Of a stretch of DNA of 64,000 nt, positions 10,435 through 17,952 are shown in pieces. This DNA comes from Elusimicrobia bacterium GWA2_61_42 (GTDB lineage Bacteria; Elusimicrobiota; Elusimicrobia; Elusimicrobiales; UBA9959), in contig MGTU01000007.1 of NCBI GenBank assembly GCA_001799615.1, forward strand, positions 1 through 64,000. The letters run 5' to 3'. Each line of letters starts with the position of its first letter. Positions within the stretch are counted from its first letter, which is position 1. Under the pieces are notes generated by a model. It saw nothing but the letters and a program-made list of their open reading frames with translations. It did not search any database and was not told the origin of the DNA. Position numbers and translations under genes: made by a program.

Positions 10435-11316
10435 ATGGTGAAAGTTAAGGCGCCGGCCAAAATAAACCTGTTCCTGGAGGTCACCGCGCGCCGCGCGGAC
10501 GGCTACCACGACCTGGCTACGCTTTTCGCCCGCATAGGGCTTTGCGACGAGCTGTCGTTCAGGAAAACCGCGGCCGCGGGCATAAAACTGAAGACCAGCG
10601 GCGGGGCGATAGGGCTGAAGGACCAGGCCGACAATATCGTGTACAAGGCGGCCGCGGAGTTTTTCAGGGTCTTCGGCCTGTGCCCCGCCGTAGAGATAAC
10701 CCTTAAAAAGAACATCCCGGTGGGCGCGGGGCTGGGGGGCGGCTCTTCGGACGCGGCCGCCGCCCTGCTGGGCCTGGCGAAGCTTTACAGGCTGCCGAAG
10801 GCCGCGGGCGCCAAGCTGCTGAAAATAGCCGCCGGCCTGGGCTCGGACGTACCCTTCTTCATGCTGGAAGCCGGCGCCGCCGAAGGCGCGGGCCGCGGCG
10901 AGAAGCTGAAAGAAATTGAATTTTCCGGCCGCCTGCCGCATATAGTGCTGGTCTACCCTGGGGTGCCGGTTTATACCAGGGAGGTTTACGGCCGCCTTAA
11001 ACTGGGCGATTCTGCCGCTATCAAGCGGCGCCTGGCCGATTTTAAAAAACTGCTGGGCCTGTTAAGGCGCGGAGAATTCACTCGCGGGCGCGCCGCGCTG
11101 CTGTTTAACAGGCTTGAGGACCCGGTGCTGCCCGCGCACAAAGCCGTAAGGCTGGCCAAAGAGCGGCTGGCCGGGGCCGGGGCCGAGGCCGTGCTGATGT
11201 CCGGTTCGGGAGCCTCCGTGTTCGGTCTTTGCTGGGAAAAAGCGAAAGCGCGGCGGGTAGCGGACGCTCTTAAGAGTATCCGTGGTTACAGGATTTTTTT
11301 AACTAATTTTTGCTAG
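10435..11316 (+). CDS. ispE: 4-diphosphocytidyl-2-C-methyl-D-erythritol kinase IspE
   Basis: A GHMP kinase of the MEP isoprenoid pathway. APAKINLFLEV at 4-14 with the DGYHDL block, the ATP-binding GAGLGGGSSDAAAALL near 99-114, and the C-terminal SGSGASVFG are diagnostic. The 293-residue length is standard. It starts 1 bp after the TPR/LolB-like gene stop, so the two are surely co-transcribed. It is followed by spoVG, as in Firmicutes. Confidence 0.95.
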   Translation: MVKVKAPAKINLFLEVTARRADGYHDLATLFARIGLCDELSFRKTAAAGIKLKTSGGAIGLKDQADNIVYKAAAEFFRVFGLCPAVEITLKKNIPVGAGLGGGSSDAAAALLGLAKLYRLPKAAGAKLLKIAAGLGSDVPFFMLEAGAAEGAGRGEKLKEIEFSGRLPHIVLVYPGVPVYTREVYGRLKLGDSAAIKRRLADFKKLLGLLRRGEFTRGRAALLFNRLEDPVLPAHKAVRLAKERLAGAGAEAVLMSGSGASVFGLCWEKAKARRVADALKSIRGYRIFLTNFC

Positions 11317-11319
11317 AAT
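11309..11319 (+). promoter_or_regulatory. Candidate extended -10 promoter for spoVG
   Basis: TTTTGC precedes TAGAAT at 11314-11319, giving a TGn-type extended -10 inside the end of ispE. No good -35 box is seen. The resulting leader of about 85 nt contains a GGAAACA/TGTTTCC inverted repeat. Confidence 0.45.
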
Positions 11320-11411
11320 CTTTGGGAAGTGGAAACAGGCGCGCTGGCTTGCGGTAGCTGCCGGCCGGTTTGTTTCCCGCAGGGGGGCGGTAATCAGTGG
11401 GGGGGGAACGT

Positions 11412-11720
11412 ATGGAAATCACCGAAGTGAGGATACATCTCAGGAACGAAGCCAGGCTTAAAGCGTTCGCGACAGTGACGTTCAACAACGCTTTTGTCGT
11501 CCACAACATGAAAGTCGTGAACGGCAACAACGGCCTTATAGTGTGCATGCCGTCGAGGAAGATCAAGGACGGCACCTACAAGGACATAGCCCATCCGATA
11601 AATAACGAGTTCCGCGGGAAACTTGAACAGCTCATTCTCAAAGAGTACGAGAAAGAGGTGGCCAAGGCCGGGCCTATGCCGGTGCCCACGCAAACCGAAG
11701 GCTTCGCCGAGGGCGTCTAA
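11412..11720 (+). CDS. spoVG: SpoVG family RNA/DNA-binding regulator
   Basis: 102 residues starting MEITEVRIHL and containing ARLKAFATVTFNNAFVVHNMK in the usual position, followed by MPSRKIKDGTYKDIAHPIN; all are conserved SpoVG signatures. The ATG at 11412 is preferred over an upstream in-frame codon because family homology begins there and a G-rich Shine-Dalgarno precedes it. SpoVG proteins are site-specific nucleic-acid-binding regulators in spirochaetes and Firmicutes; the target here is unknown. Its place between ispE and glmU follows the Firmicutes order. Confidence 0.95.
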   Translation: MEITEVRIHLRNEARLKAFATVTFNNAFVVHNMKVVNGNNGLIVCMPSRKIKDGTYKDIAHPINNEFRGKLEQLILKEYEKEVAKAGPMPVPTQTEGFAEGV

Positions 11721-11744
11721 AGCCAAGAAGCGGTAAGGTTCAGA

Positions 11745-11769
11745 CCCTTCCCGCGGGCCGCGGGAAGGG
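11745..11769 (+). terminator. Hairpin after spoVG
   Basis: A perfect 10-bp GC-rich stem (CCCTTCCCGC / GCGGGAAGGG) with a 5-nt loop lies 25 bp after the spoVG stop. The following tract is CTTCTGTG, poor in T, so it may be a weak terminator or an mRNA 3' stabiliser. Confidence 0.5.
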
Positions 11770-11803
11770 CTTCTGTGCTGTCTGGATAGCGATTCAGTTT
11801 TAT

Positions 11804-11874
11804 TCCCGGGTTGTGTAATGGTAGCACGACGCCCTTTGAAGGCGTTTGTCTAGGTTCGAATCCTAGCCCGGGAG
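11804..11874 (+). tRNA. tRNA-Gln (anticodon TTG)
   Basis: TCCCGGG at 11804-11810 pairs with CCCGGGA at 11867-11873, followed by discriminator G. The anticodon loop CTTTGAA gives TTG. The D-arm (GTGTAATGGTAGCAC) and T-arm (TAGGTTCGAATCCTA) are normal. CCA is not encoded. A terminator and copies of the 3' end follow. Confidence 0.95.
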
Positions 11875-11890
11875 CGCACTTTCCCCTCGT

Positions 11891-11916
11891 AAAAAAACCC
11901 CTCCCGGGGTTTTTTT
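11891..11916. terminator. Rho-independent terminator after tRNA-Gln
   Basis: A perfect 11-bp stem (AAAAAAACCCC / GGGGTTTTTTT) with loop TCCC forms a classical terminator 17 nt after the tRNA. It is symmetric and could act in both directions. Confidence 0.9.
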
Positions 11917-11918
11917 AT

Positions 11919-12069
11919 TGCGCTCCCGGGCAGCGAGACATAATCATGTCTCGCGTTAGGATTCGAAAGCCGGAGCGACGGAGCCAGCAGGCGGAGGAGT
12001 GAGGCGGGGTCGCGGGCGCCGACGCGCGACGGCGCGGAGGTGACCCGTGACCGAATCCTAGCCCGGGAG
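11919..12069. repeat. Element bounded by inverted copies of the tRNA-Gln 3' end
   Basis: The right end (12052-12069) is an exact 18-bp direct copy of the tRNA 3' end (11857-11874). The left end is an inverted copy split in two: 11919-11930 is the complement of 11867-11878, and 11957-11967 is the complement of the T-loop sequence. Between these halves sits a 26-nt insert with a perfect 9-bp hairpin (GCGAGACAT/ATGTCTCGC, 11933-11954). The internal 84 bp is very GC-rich with a nested GGGTC...GCGCC/GGCGC...GACCC hairpin. No ORF or integrase is present. Confidence 0.85.
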
Positions 12070-12074
12070 AAAAA

Positions 12075-12103
12075 TTCAGGCCCCTTTATGGGGCCTGAAC
12101 TTT
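12075..12103. terminator. Bidirectional terminator between tRNA-Gln element and trmJ
   Basis: A 10-bp stem TTCAGGCCCC/GGGGCCTGAA with loop TTTAT. On the plus strand it is followed by CTTTT, on the minus strand by TTTTT. It serves trmJ, which ends at 12158 on the minus strand. Confidence 0.85.
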
Positions 12104-12157
12104 TATCCGGGGTTGTTCCATTCGTGCCGCTTCCCGGTTTCCGCAGGCCCGGGCGGC

Positions 12158-12868
12158 TCAGTTCCTGAGCAGGAGCTTGAGCATGTTCACGGCGGGCTTG
12201 GTCAGGCGGGCGTCGAGCAGGCCGCGGCTGATGGCCATGGCCTGGTAGGTGCCGGTTTTGCAGCCCAGTTTTTCCAGTTTCGCGCGGATCTCGGCCGTAA
12301 GGCGGTTTATCTCGTAGGGCGAGGCCTGGGGCGTTTTGCCGCGGGGGAAAGCCGTGGCGGCTGTGCGGCGCGCGGCGAGTTCGTAGGCGGTCAAAGCCGC
12401 GGATTGCCCCAGGTTCATGGACGGCTGTTTGGGCAGGGTGGGGATATTGATGACGGCGCTGCACAGCGATAGGTCTTCTTTGGTGAGGCCGGTCTTTTCG
12501 GGGCCGAAAAGGATGCCGGCCTTTTTGACCCCGCGCCCTGCGATATAGTCCGCGGCGTCTTTAAGCAGGAGCACGTCCCTTTCGGGTTTTATCTGGTGCA
12601 GCGAGGAGGTGCCCAGCAGCAGGTCGCAGTCCCGGGCGGCTTCGGGGATGCTGCCGTAGATGCGCGCGGAGTTTATCACGTCCATGGAATTTATGGCCGC
12701 GACGGAGGCTTCCTGTTTCCAGCGGTGTTTTACTTCTTCCCAGTCGGATTCGAAAGGGCTGACGAGGGCCAGTTCGGACAGGCCGAAATTGGCCATAGCC
12801 CTCGCGCAGGCGCCGATATTGTCTGGATTGCGCGGCTTCAAAAGTATGAATTTAACCGGCGTATTCAT
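12158..12868 (-). CDS. trmJ: TrmH/SpoU-family tRNA 2'-O-methyltransferase (TrmJ-like)
   Basis: A SPOUT-fold methyltransferase of 236 residues with all three motifs: NPDNIGACARAMANFG (about 14-29), LFGPEKTGLTKEDL (near 119-132) and IPTLPKQPSMNLGQSAALTAYEL spread over about 140-162. Motif 3 and overall length match TrmJ, which methylates the ribose of residue 32 in the tRNA anticodon loop. The C-terminal extension also fits TrmJ. Minus strand, divergent from the CsgG-like gene. No Shine-Dalgarno is visible; a TATTAT box ends 6 nt before the ATG, so the mRNA may be leaderless. Confidence 0.85.
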   Translation of the reverse strand: MNTPVKFILLKPRNPDNIGACARAMANFGLSELALVSPFESDWEEVKHRWKQEASVAAINSMDVINSARIYGSIPEAARDCDLLLGTSSLHQIKPERDVLLLKDAADYIAGRGVKKAGILFGPEKTGLTKEDLSLCSAVINIPTLPKQPSMNLGQSAALTAYELAARRTAATAFPRGKTPQASPYEINRLTAEIRAKLEKLGCKTGTYQAMAISRGLLDARLTKPAVNMLKLLLRN

Positions 12869-12874
12869 ACCGTT

Positions 12875-12880
12875 ATAATA
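12875..12880 (-). promoter_or_regulatory. -10 box of trmJ, leaderless arrangement
   Basis: On the minus strand TATTAT is followed by 6 nt (AACGGT) and then the ATG of trmJ. Transcription starting about 7 nt after the box would begin at the start codon. Confidence 0.5.
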
Positions 12881-12956
12881 CTAAAACTTGCGGCTTTAAT
12901 TTGGTATTGTTGAACTATAGCGGGGCGGTTCGAGGGGCGAGGTTCGGGAAAACACC

Positions 12957-14165
12957 ATGATCAAAGTTAAACGGGCTTTATCTATAATTTTCGCCGCGGC
13001 GATAGGTTCGGCGCTGCTGGCCGGAACGGCCGGCGCGGGCGAGCTGGACGTCCGGATGACGAAGATAGTTAAGACCTTCACGCGCGCCGCCGCCGACGCG
13101 GGGGTGAGCACGGCCACGCTGGCGGTGATGCCTTTCCAGACCGATAAGAAACTGGCCGAGAAAAGGGTGAACTACGCCTGCGCCGAGATCCTGACCAACC
13201 GCCTGGTCGAGACCAAGACTTTTAAAATGATAGAAAGGGCCAGGCTCGAGGAAGTGATGCAGGAGCAGCGCCTGGGCCTGAGCGGCGCCGTGGAAAGCGC
13301 CACGGCCGCCAAGGTCGGTAAACTTACCGGGGCGCGCCTGGTGATCCTGGGCAGCGTATCTCGCCTGGGCGCGAATTACCACCTGAGCACCGAGATGGTG
13401 GACTCCGAGACCGGGGAGATCATGGCCTCCGACGTCACCGAAGTGGCCGTAGAGGTCTTCGACAAGGACGCCTCCAGGTATATAACCGAGATCCCCGAAT
13501 ACGACGCCATCGGCATCTACCTCGCCGGCGGTATAGGCCTGGCCAGTTCTAAAAAAGTTTCGCCGGCGACAAACCCTAACTTTGGCACGCCGATCACCCT
13601 CACCCCCGCCAACAAGGACATAAACTACTACGGTTACCTGGGCCTGGGGCTGCGCTACCTTTTCTCGCCCAAGTGGATGGTGGACGCCGCTTATTTCCCC
13701 AGCGTCGTTTTCGGCGGGGGGAATGGGACCATCGCCACCGGGCTTGACCCCGTTTTCGACGGCCCCAGCGACGAAGTTAATAACCCCGAGAGTTATGAGA
13801 CCACGATGTTCAGGCTGCTCATTGACCGGACGCTGCCGGTTTCGCCCGCTTTCAAGGTGCACGCCGCCGCAGGCATCACTCAGTTCCCCCAATTCGAAGC
13901 CGACGCCGTTTTTGTGAATAACGGGACTCCTTCTGTGCCGATAACCATCAGGACCAGCAACAGCCGCACCGTCCTGACCACTTTCAGGCTGGGGCTGGAG
14001 TGGAAGCCCAAGCCCCGCTTCGGCTGGTCCGTCTCGGGCCTGTATTATCTCGGCAAAATGACAGCCAGGACCACGGCCATCTTCCCGGACCGGGCCACGG
14101 CCGTCATACAAAAATACGAAACGCGGCCCTTCGCCGCGGAGACGTACCTGTCGTTCTATTTTTAA
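12957..14165 (+). CDS. Secreted protein with CsgG-like domain and outer-membrane barrel
   Basis: 402 residues. A signal peptide spans 1-27 (cleavage after GTAGA). Residues about 55-170 match the CsgG/FlgO-type fold: TLAVMPFQTDKK, CAEILTNRLVETKTFKMIERARLEEVMQEQ (in two blocks) and GARLVILGSVSRLG. From about 185 the sequence alternates in amphipathic beta strands (YYGYLGLGLRYLF, KWMVDAAYFPSVVF) and ends in FYF, the C-terminal aromatic signature of outer-membrane beta-barrels. Known CsgG-family proteins form or attach to outer-membrane pores; the specific role here is unknown. It is a stand-alone gene transcribed away from trmJ. Confidence 0.7.
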   Translation: MIKVKRALSIIFAAAIGSALLAGTAGAGELDVRMTKIVKTFTRAAADAGVSTATLAVMPFQTDKKLAEKRVNYACAEILTNRLVETKTFKMIERARLEEVMQEQRLGLSGAVESATAAKVGKLTGARLVILGSVSRLGANYHLSTEMVDSETGEIMASDVTEVAVEVFDKDASRYITEIPEYDAIGIYLAGGIGLASSKKVSPATNPNFGTPITLTPANKDINYYGYLGLGLRYLFSPKWMVDAAYFPSVVFGGGNGTIATGLDPVFDGPSDEVNNPESYETTMFRLLIDRTLPVSPAFKVHAAAGITQFPQFEADAVFVNNGTPSVPITIRTSNSRTVLTTFRLGLEWKPKPRFGWSVSGLYYLGKMTARTTAIFPDRATAVIQKYETRPFAAETYLSFYF

Positions 14166-14171
14166 AAGACC

Positions 14172-14450
14172 ATGCCCCGCTCCACGGCCCCGAAAAAACC
14201 GGCCTCCTGGACCGTCTATATGGTCCTCTGCGATAACGGTTCCTTATATACGGGCATAACCAACAACCTCAAAGCCCGCCTGGCCGCCCACAACTCCGGC
14301 AAAGGCGCCAAGTACACCGCCGCCTTCGGCCCGGTGGCCTTGGTCTGGAAGAAACGCAAAAAAGACCGCTCTGCCGCCTCCAAACTCGAAGCCTCCATCA
14401 AAAAACTCACCCGCAAAGAGAAAGAAGCCCTGATAGCAGCCCGGATTTAA
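14172..14450 (+). CDS. GIY-YIG domain nuclease-like protein
   Basis: 92 residues with the GIY-YIG core: WTVYMVLCDNGSLYTGITNNL at about 13-33 (VYM and YTG halves), then RLAAHNSGKGAKYTAA, and a C-terminal KLEASIKKLTRKEKEALI helix. This is the UPF0213/YhbQ-type single-domain subfamily, with activity on DNA reported for some members; function here is not established. It starts 6 bp after the barrel-protein stop. Confidence 0.88.
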   Translation: MPRSTAPKKPASWTVYMVLCDNGSLYTGITNNLKARLAAHNSGKGAKYTAAFGPVALVWKKRKKDRSAASKLEASIKKLTRKEKEALIAARI

Positions 14451-14465
14451 TCAAAATCAGCGTTC

Positions 14466-14646
14466 GCCGGGGATTTTACTCACGTCAAAGATGCGTAGTC
14501 GTGCCGTCCAGGGGGCCTCCCCTGCTCACCCGGGCAGAGGGAACCCTTGCGTCGGTTCCCCCCGCCTTGGGAAATTATGGCGGGGCCCCCTTCCGCAACG
14601 GGTGATCAGGGGAGGCCCCCCGGCCGACACTCCGAAAATCCCCGGC
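14466..14646. ncRNA. Large structured intergenic element, possible RNA
   Basis: A 12-bp perfect outer stem (14466-14477 with 14635-14646) encloses a second long stem: 14511-14524 pairs perfectly with 14607-14620, and 14526-14532 with 14599-14605 after one mismatch. Inside are two hairpins, GGGAACC/GGTTCCC and CCCCGCC/GGCGGGG. No coding potential is seen. It is not recognisably SRP RNA, tmRNA, RNase P or a known riboswitch. It may be a structured RNA or a palindromic repeat; strand is undetermined. Confidence 0.55.
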
Positions 14647-14679
14647 AGGCGGCTGGGATGGGGGGCAAACTAAGGCAAT

Positions 14680-14711
14680 AAATAGGCGTTTCGCATAGCC
14701 CGCCTATTTTT
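14680..14711 (+). terminator. Rho-independent terminator upstream of glmU
   Basis: A 9-bp stem AAATAGGCG (14680-14688) / CGCCTATTT (14701-14709) followed by TT. It ends the upstream unit (structured element or GIY-YIG gene). Confidence 0.75.
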
Positions 14712-14718
14712 GTAGAAT
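14690..14718 (+). promoter_or_regulatory. Promoter of glmU-prs-rplY-pth operon
   Basis: TTCGCA (14690-14695), a 17-bp spacer and TAGAAT (14713-14718) make a reasonable sigma-70 promoter. The -35 lies in the loop of the preceding terminator and the spacer covers its right arm. Confidence 0.5.
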
Positions 14719-14767
14719 TTAAGCGTAGTCCTTCCGTTCCTAAACTTTTCGGTTTTCTTTGATCAAT

Positions 14768-16162
14768 ATGTCAAAAAACAACAGTTTCGCGGCGGTGGTA
14801 CTGGCGGCCGGCCTCGGCACCAGGATGAAATCCGACCTGCCCAAGGTCCTCCATTACCTCGGCGACATGTCCCTCGCCGAACGCGCCATCCGCAAAATAG
14901 CCGCCCTCGGCCCCGAAAAGATCATCGTCATCACCGGCCACCGCGCCGACCTCGTCGAAGCCGAACTGCGCAAACGCCTCGGCCCCGGCATCACCGAAAA
15001 ACTCGTTTTCGTCCGCCAAAAACTCCTCAAAGGCAGCGGCCGCGCCGTGCAGGAAGCCATGCCCGAGATCCGCAAGTACGCCAGCGTCATGGTGCTGTGC
15101 GGCGACGCCCCGCTCTTCAGGGCCGAAACCGCCAGGAAAATGCTCGGCTACTACATAAAACATTCCCCCGACTGCCTGGTAATGACCGCCGAGCTGGCCG
15201 AGCCCGGCTCCTACGGCCGCGTCAAGCGCGACCACGCCGGTTCCGTGGCCGCCATCGTGGAAGCCGCCGACGCCGACGCCTGGGAGAAGGCCATAAAAGA
15301 AGTGAACTCCGGCACCTATTTTTTCCGCGTAAAGGCCCTGACCGGCGCTGTGAAGAACCTTAAGAAGAAAGGCTCCAAGGGCGAGTTCTACCTGACCGAC
15401 GCCGTCGAGAACATCATAGCCGCCGGCGGCAAAGCCGCCGCCTTCAAACTTACCGACCCCACCGAAATGACAGGCATAAACTCCCGGGCCGACCTGGCAG
15501 CCGCCTACGCCATGCTGAACCGGCGCAAGGCCGCCGACCTGATGGCCCAGGGCGTCACGGTCGTGGACCCGGCCAATACCTATATCGAGGAAAGCACCGT
15601 TATCGGCCGCGACACGGTGATCTATCCCGGGGTCTTCATTAAAGGCGTTTCCATAATAGGCCGCGGCTGCAAGATCGGGCCTTGCGGAGTTATAGAGGAC
15701 TGCCGGATAGACGACGGGGCCGTGATAAAATATTCCTGCGCGCTGGAATCCAGCCGCGTGCGCGCCGGCGCCATCGTGGGGCCTTTCGCCAGGCTGCGCC
15801 CCCTGTCCGACATCGGCCCGTCCGCGGAAATAGGCAATTTCGCCGAGGTTAAGAAGTCGCGCATAGGCCGCGGCTCCAAGATGCACCATCACAGCTACGT
15901 CGGCGACACGGAGATGGGCGACAAGGTAAATATCGGCGCGGGCACCATCACCTGCAATTACGACGGCGTTCATAAGAACAGGACCGTCATCGGGGCCGGC
16001 GCTTTCATCGGCTCCAACACCAATCTGGTAGCCCCGGTAACTATCGGGGCCGGCGCGTACACGGCCGCCGGCTCTACCATCACGGAAGACGTCCCGGGCG
16101 GAGCGCTGGGCATAGCGCGCGCACGGCAGGTGGTGAAACAGCTTAAAAAGAGGGCAAAATGA
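14768..16162 (+). CDS. glmU: Bifunctional GlcNAc-1-P uridyltransferase / GlcN-1-P acetyltransferase GlmU
   Basis: Makes UDP-GlcNAc from glucosamine-1-phosphate, completing the pathway of GlmS and GlmM. The N-terminal nucleotidyltransferase has VVLAAGLGTRMKSDLPK at about 10-26 and LCGDAPL near 115. The C-terminal left-handed beta-helix has many hexapeptide repeats (IIGRGCKIGPCG) and the acetyltransferase segment MHHHSYVGD followed by NIGAGTITCNYDG. It has 464 residues. The ATG at 14768 is chosen over a TTG nine bases earlier; no clear Shine-Dalgarno is seen. It overlaps prs by 4 bp. Confidence 0.95.
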   Translation: MSKNNSFAAVVLAAGLGTRMKSDLPKVLHYLGDMSLAERAIRKIAALGPEKIIVITGHRADLVEAELRKRLGPGITEKLVFVRQKLLKGSGRAVQEAMPEIRKYASVMVLCGDAPLFRAETARKMLGYYIKHSPDCLVMTAELAEPGSYGRVKRDHAGSVAAIVEAADADAWEKAIKEVNSGTYFFRVKALTGAVKNLKKKGSKGEFYLTDAVENIIAAGGKAAAFKLTDPTEMTGINSRADLAAAYAMLNRRKAADLMAQGVTVVDPANTYIEESTVIGRDTVIYPGVFIKGVSIIGRGCKIGPCGVIEDCRIDDGAVIKYSCALESSRVRAGAIVGPFARLRPLSDIGPSAEIGNFAEVKKSRIGRGSKMHHHSYVGDTEMGDKVNIGAGTITCNYDGVHKNRTVIGAGAFIGSNTNLVAPVTIGAGAYTAAGSTITEDVPGGALGIARARQVVKQLKKRAK

Positions 16163-17106
16163 CGGACAAGCGCGGCAGAACTTTTAAAGTTTTCAGCGGC
16201 AACGCCAACCCCGAGCTGGCCAGGAAGATCTGCGACATACTGGGCGTGCCCCTTTCCGCTACCAAGGTCACCAAATTCGCCGACGGCGAGATCGACGCGC
16301 ACATCCTCGAGAACGTGCGCGGCGAGGACTGCTACGTCATACAGCCCACCTGCCCGCCGGTAAACGACAACCTGATGGAACTGCTGATCCTCCTGGACGC
16401 GCTGCGCCGGGCTTCCGCCGGCCGCATCACCGCCGTGGTGCCCTATTACGGCTACGCCCGCGCCGACCGCAAACCCGCCCCCCGCGTGGCCATCACGGCC
16501 AAACTGGTGGCCAACCTGATCACCGAGGCCGGGGCCAACCGCGTCATCACCATCGACCTGCACGCGGCGCAGATCCAGGGCTTCTTCGACATCCCGCTGG
16601 ACCACCTTTACGCCCGGCCCGTGGTGCTGGACTATATCAAGGGGCGCAATTTCGAGAACACCGTGGTAGTCTCCCCCGACGTGGGCAGCGTGGAGCGCGC
16701 GCGCTCCTTCGCCAAGCGCCTGGACATGGGCCTGGTCATCATCGACAAGCGCCGCCCGCGCCCCAACGAGGCCGTGGTCTACAACATCATCGGCGACGTG
16801 AAGGGGAAAACCTGCTTCATTTTCGACGACCTGGTGGACACCGCCGGGACCCTCGCCATGGTGGCGCGCTCTATAAAGGAGCAGGGCGCCGCCAAAATAA
16901 TAGCCGCCTGCACCCATGGGGTGCTTTCGCGGGACGCCGTCGAGAAAATAGACAAATCCCCTATAGAAGAGCTCATTTTAACGGATACAATTCCCGTAAA
17001 CGCCTCAAAAAGTGCTAAAATAAAGGTAATATCCGTGGCCGCTCTCCTTGCGGAGGCGATTAAACGCAATCACATGGGCGAGTCCATAAGCGAACTTTTC
17101 AAGTGA
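16159..17106 (+). CDS. prs: Ribose-phosphate pyrophosphokinase Prs
   Basis: Forms PRPP from ribose-5-phosphate and ATP for nucleotide, histidine and NAD synthesis. Signatures are FADGEIDAHILENVRG, PYYGYARADRK, the metal site ITIDLHAAQIQGFFDIP (near 132-148), VVSPDVGSVERAR and the PRPP loop FIFDDLVDTAGTL near 218-230. The 315-residue length is standard. It is translationally coupled to glmU (ATGA) and followed by bL25, the conserved glmU-prs-ctc order. Confidence 0.96.
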   Translation: MTDKRGRTFKVFSGNANPELARKICDILGVPLSATKVTKFADGEIDAHILENVRGEDCYVIQPTCPPVNDNLMELLILLDALRRASAGRITAVVPYYGYARADRKPAPRVAITAKLVANLITEAGANRVITIDLHAAQIQGFFDIPLDHLYARPVVLDYIKGRNFENTVVVSPDVGSVERARSFAKRLDMGLVIIDKRRPRPNEAVVYNIIGDVKGKTCFIFDDLVDTAGTLAMVARSIKEQGAAKIIAACTHGVLSRDAVEKIDKSPIEELILTDTIPVNASKSAKIKVISVAALLAEAIKRNHMGESISELFK

Positions 17107-17134
17107 GCTATGTAATTCAGCAGGAGGAATTCAG

Positions 17135-17872
17135 ATGAAACAGACAATGATTTCAGCAGAGACGCGGGACAAGGCCGGAGTACGCGGCACCCTCAGCGCT
17201 TTCCGGGCCGGCGGCCGCATTCCCGCCGTCATTTACGGCCTTGATAAAACGCCGGTGAGCATCACCGTCGATGAAAAGGCCATGGCCGCCCTCATCAAGG
17301 CGGACCCCAACGCCATCATCACCATCAAGTCCCCCGGCGGCGACGACACGGTCATCATAAAGGCCATACAGCGCCACCCGGTTACCGACAAATACAGGCA
17401 TTTCGACTTCCAGCGCATCTCGCTCACCGAGAAGATCAAGGTGAAGGTGCACGTGAAGATCGTCGGCGAAGCCCACGGCGTCAAGCTGCAGGGCGGTATG
17501 GTGGAACACACCATGCGCGAAGTCAACGTCATGTGCCTGCCCACCGAGATCCCCCACGAGATCGAGCTGGACATCACGGACCTCCATATCAACACCTCGC
17601 TGCGCGTGAAGGACATCAAGGCCGGCAAGGCCGAGCTGCTCGACGCCCCCGACCAGATAGTGGTCAGCATCACCGCGCCGAAGGAAGAGAAGGTTGAAGA
17701 ACCCGTGGCCGGAGCCGCGGCCGCAGGCGCCCAGCCTGAAGTTATAGCCAAGGGCAAGAAGGAAGAGGGTGAGGAAGGCGCCGCAGGCGCCGCCAAGCCC
17801 GCCGCCGGCAAGGATGGCGCCAAGCCCGCCGCCGGCAAGCCCGAGGAAAAGAAGCCGGCCCCCAAGAAGTAA
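17135..17872 (+). CDS. rplY: Large ribosomal subunit protein bL25, CTC form
   Basis: 245 residues. Residues 1-95 form the 5S rRNA-binding bL25 domain (AGGRIPAVIYG, RHPVTDKYRHFDF), followed by the TL5-like second domain to about 190 (KVKVHVKIVGEAHGVKLQGGM in two parts, LDITDLHINTSLRVKDI). The last 55 residues are a low-complexity Ala/Lys/Glu/Pro/Gly tail with repeated AAGK and KPAAGK units. CTC proteins are general stress forms of bL25. CAGGAGGAATT provides a strong Shine-Dalgarno. Between prs and pth as in Firmicutes. Confidence 0.93.
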   Translation: MKQTMISAETRDKAGVRGTLSAFRAGGRIPAVIYGLDKTPVSITVDEKAMAALIKADPNAIITIKSPGGDDTVIIKAIQRHPVTDKYRHFDFQRISLTEKIKVKVHVKIVGEAHGVKLQGGMVEHTMREVNVMCLPTEIPHEIELDITDLHINTSLRVKDIKAGKAELLDAPDQIVVSITAPKEEKVEEPVAGAAAAGAQPEVIAKGKKEEGEEGAAGAAKPAAGKDGAKPAAGKPEEKKPAPKK

Positions 17873-17889
17873 AGGGGGGCGCTTTTACC

Positions 17890-17931
17890 AGGAGCAGAAG
17901 TTGGACCTTAAAATGTTCGGCTTCTGCTCCT
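17890..17931. other. Inverted repeat between rplY and pth
   Basis: An 11-bp perfect inverted repeat AGGAGCAGAAG / CTTCTGCTCCT flanks a 20-nt loop. There is no T-tract, so termination is unlikely. The left arm carries an AGGAG that would be sequestered. It may be an mRNA processing or expression-tuning hairpin within the operon. Confidence 0.6.
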
Positions 17932-17952
17932 CGCTTTACCGAGGTTAAATAA

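Noticed and set aside
11811-12002. A short plus-strand frame starting inside tRNA-Gln
   Set aside because: It runs through the tRNA and its terminator and has no ribosome-binding site or homology.
11857-12069. Classical att sites of an integrated genomic island
   Set aside because: The direct repeats are only about 195 bp apart with no integrase or cargo, so a present island is not supported; remnant integration remains possible and is reported as a finding.
14466-14646. Identification as 6S RNA, SRP RNA, tmRNA or RNase P RNA
   Set aside because: The size is near that of 6S RNA, but I cannot see the conserved central bubble; SRP, tmRNA and RNase P core motifs are absent.
17700-17872. Frameshift or assembly artefact at the end of bL25
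   Set aside because: The Ala/Lys/Glu/Pro tail is low complexity but in frame and typical of extended CTC proteins.
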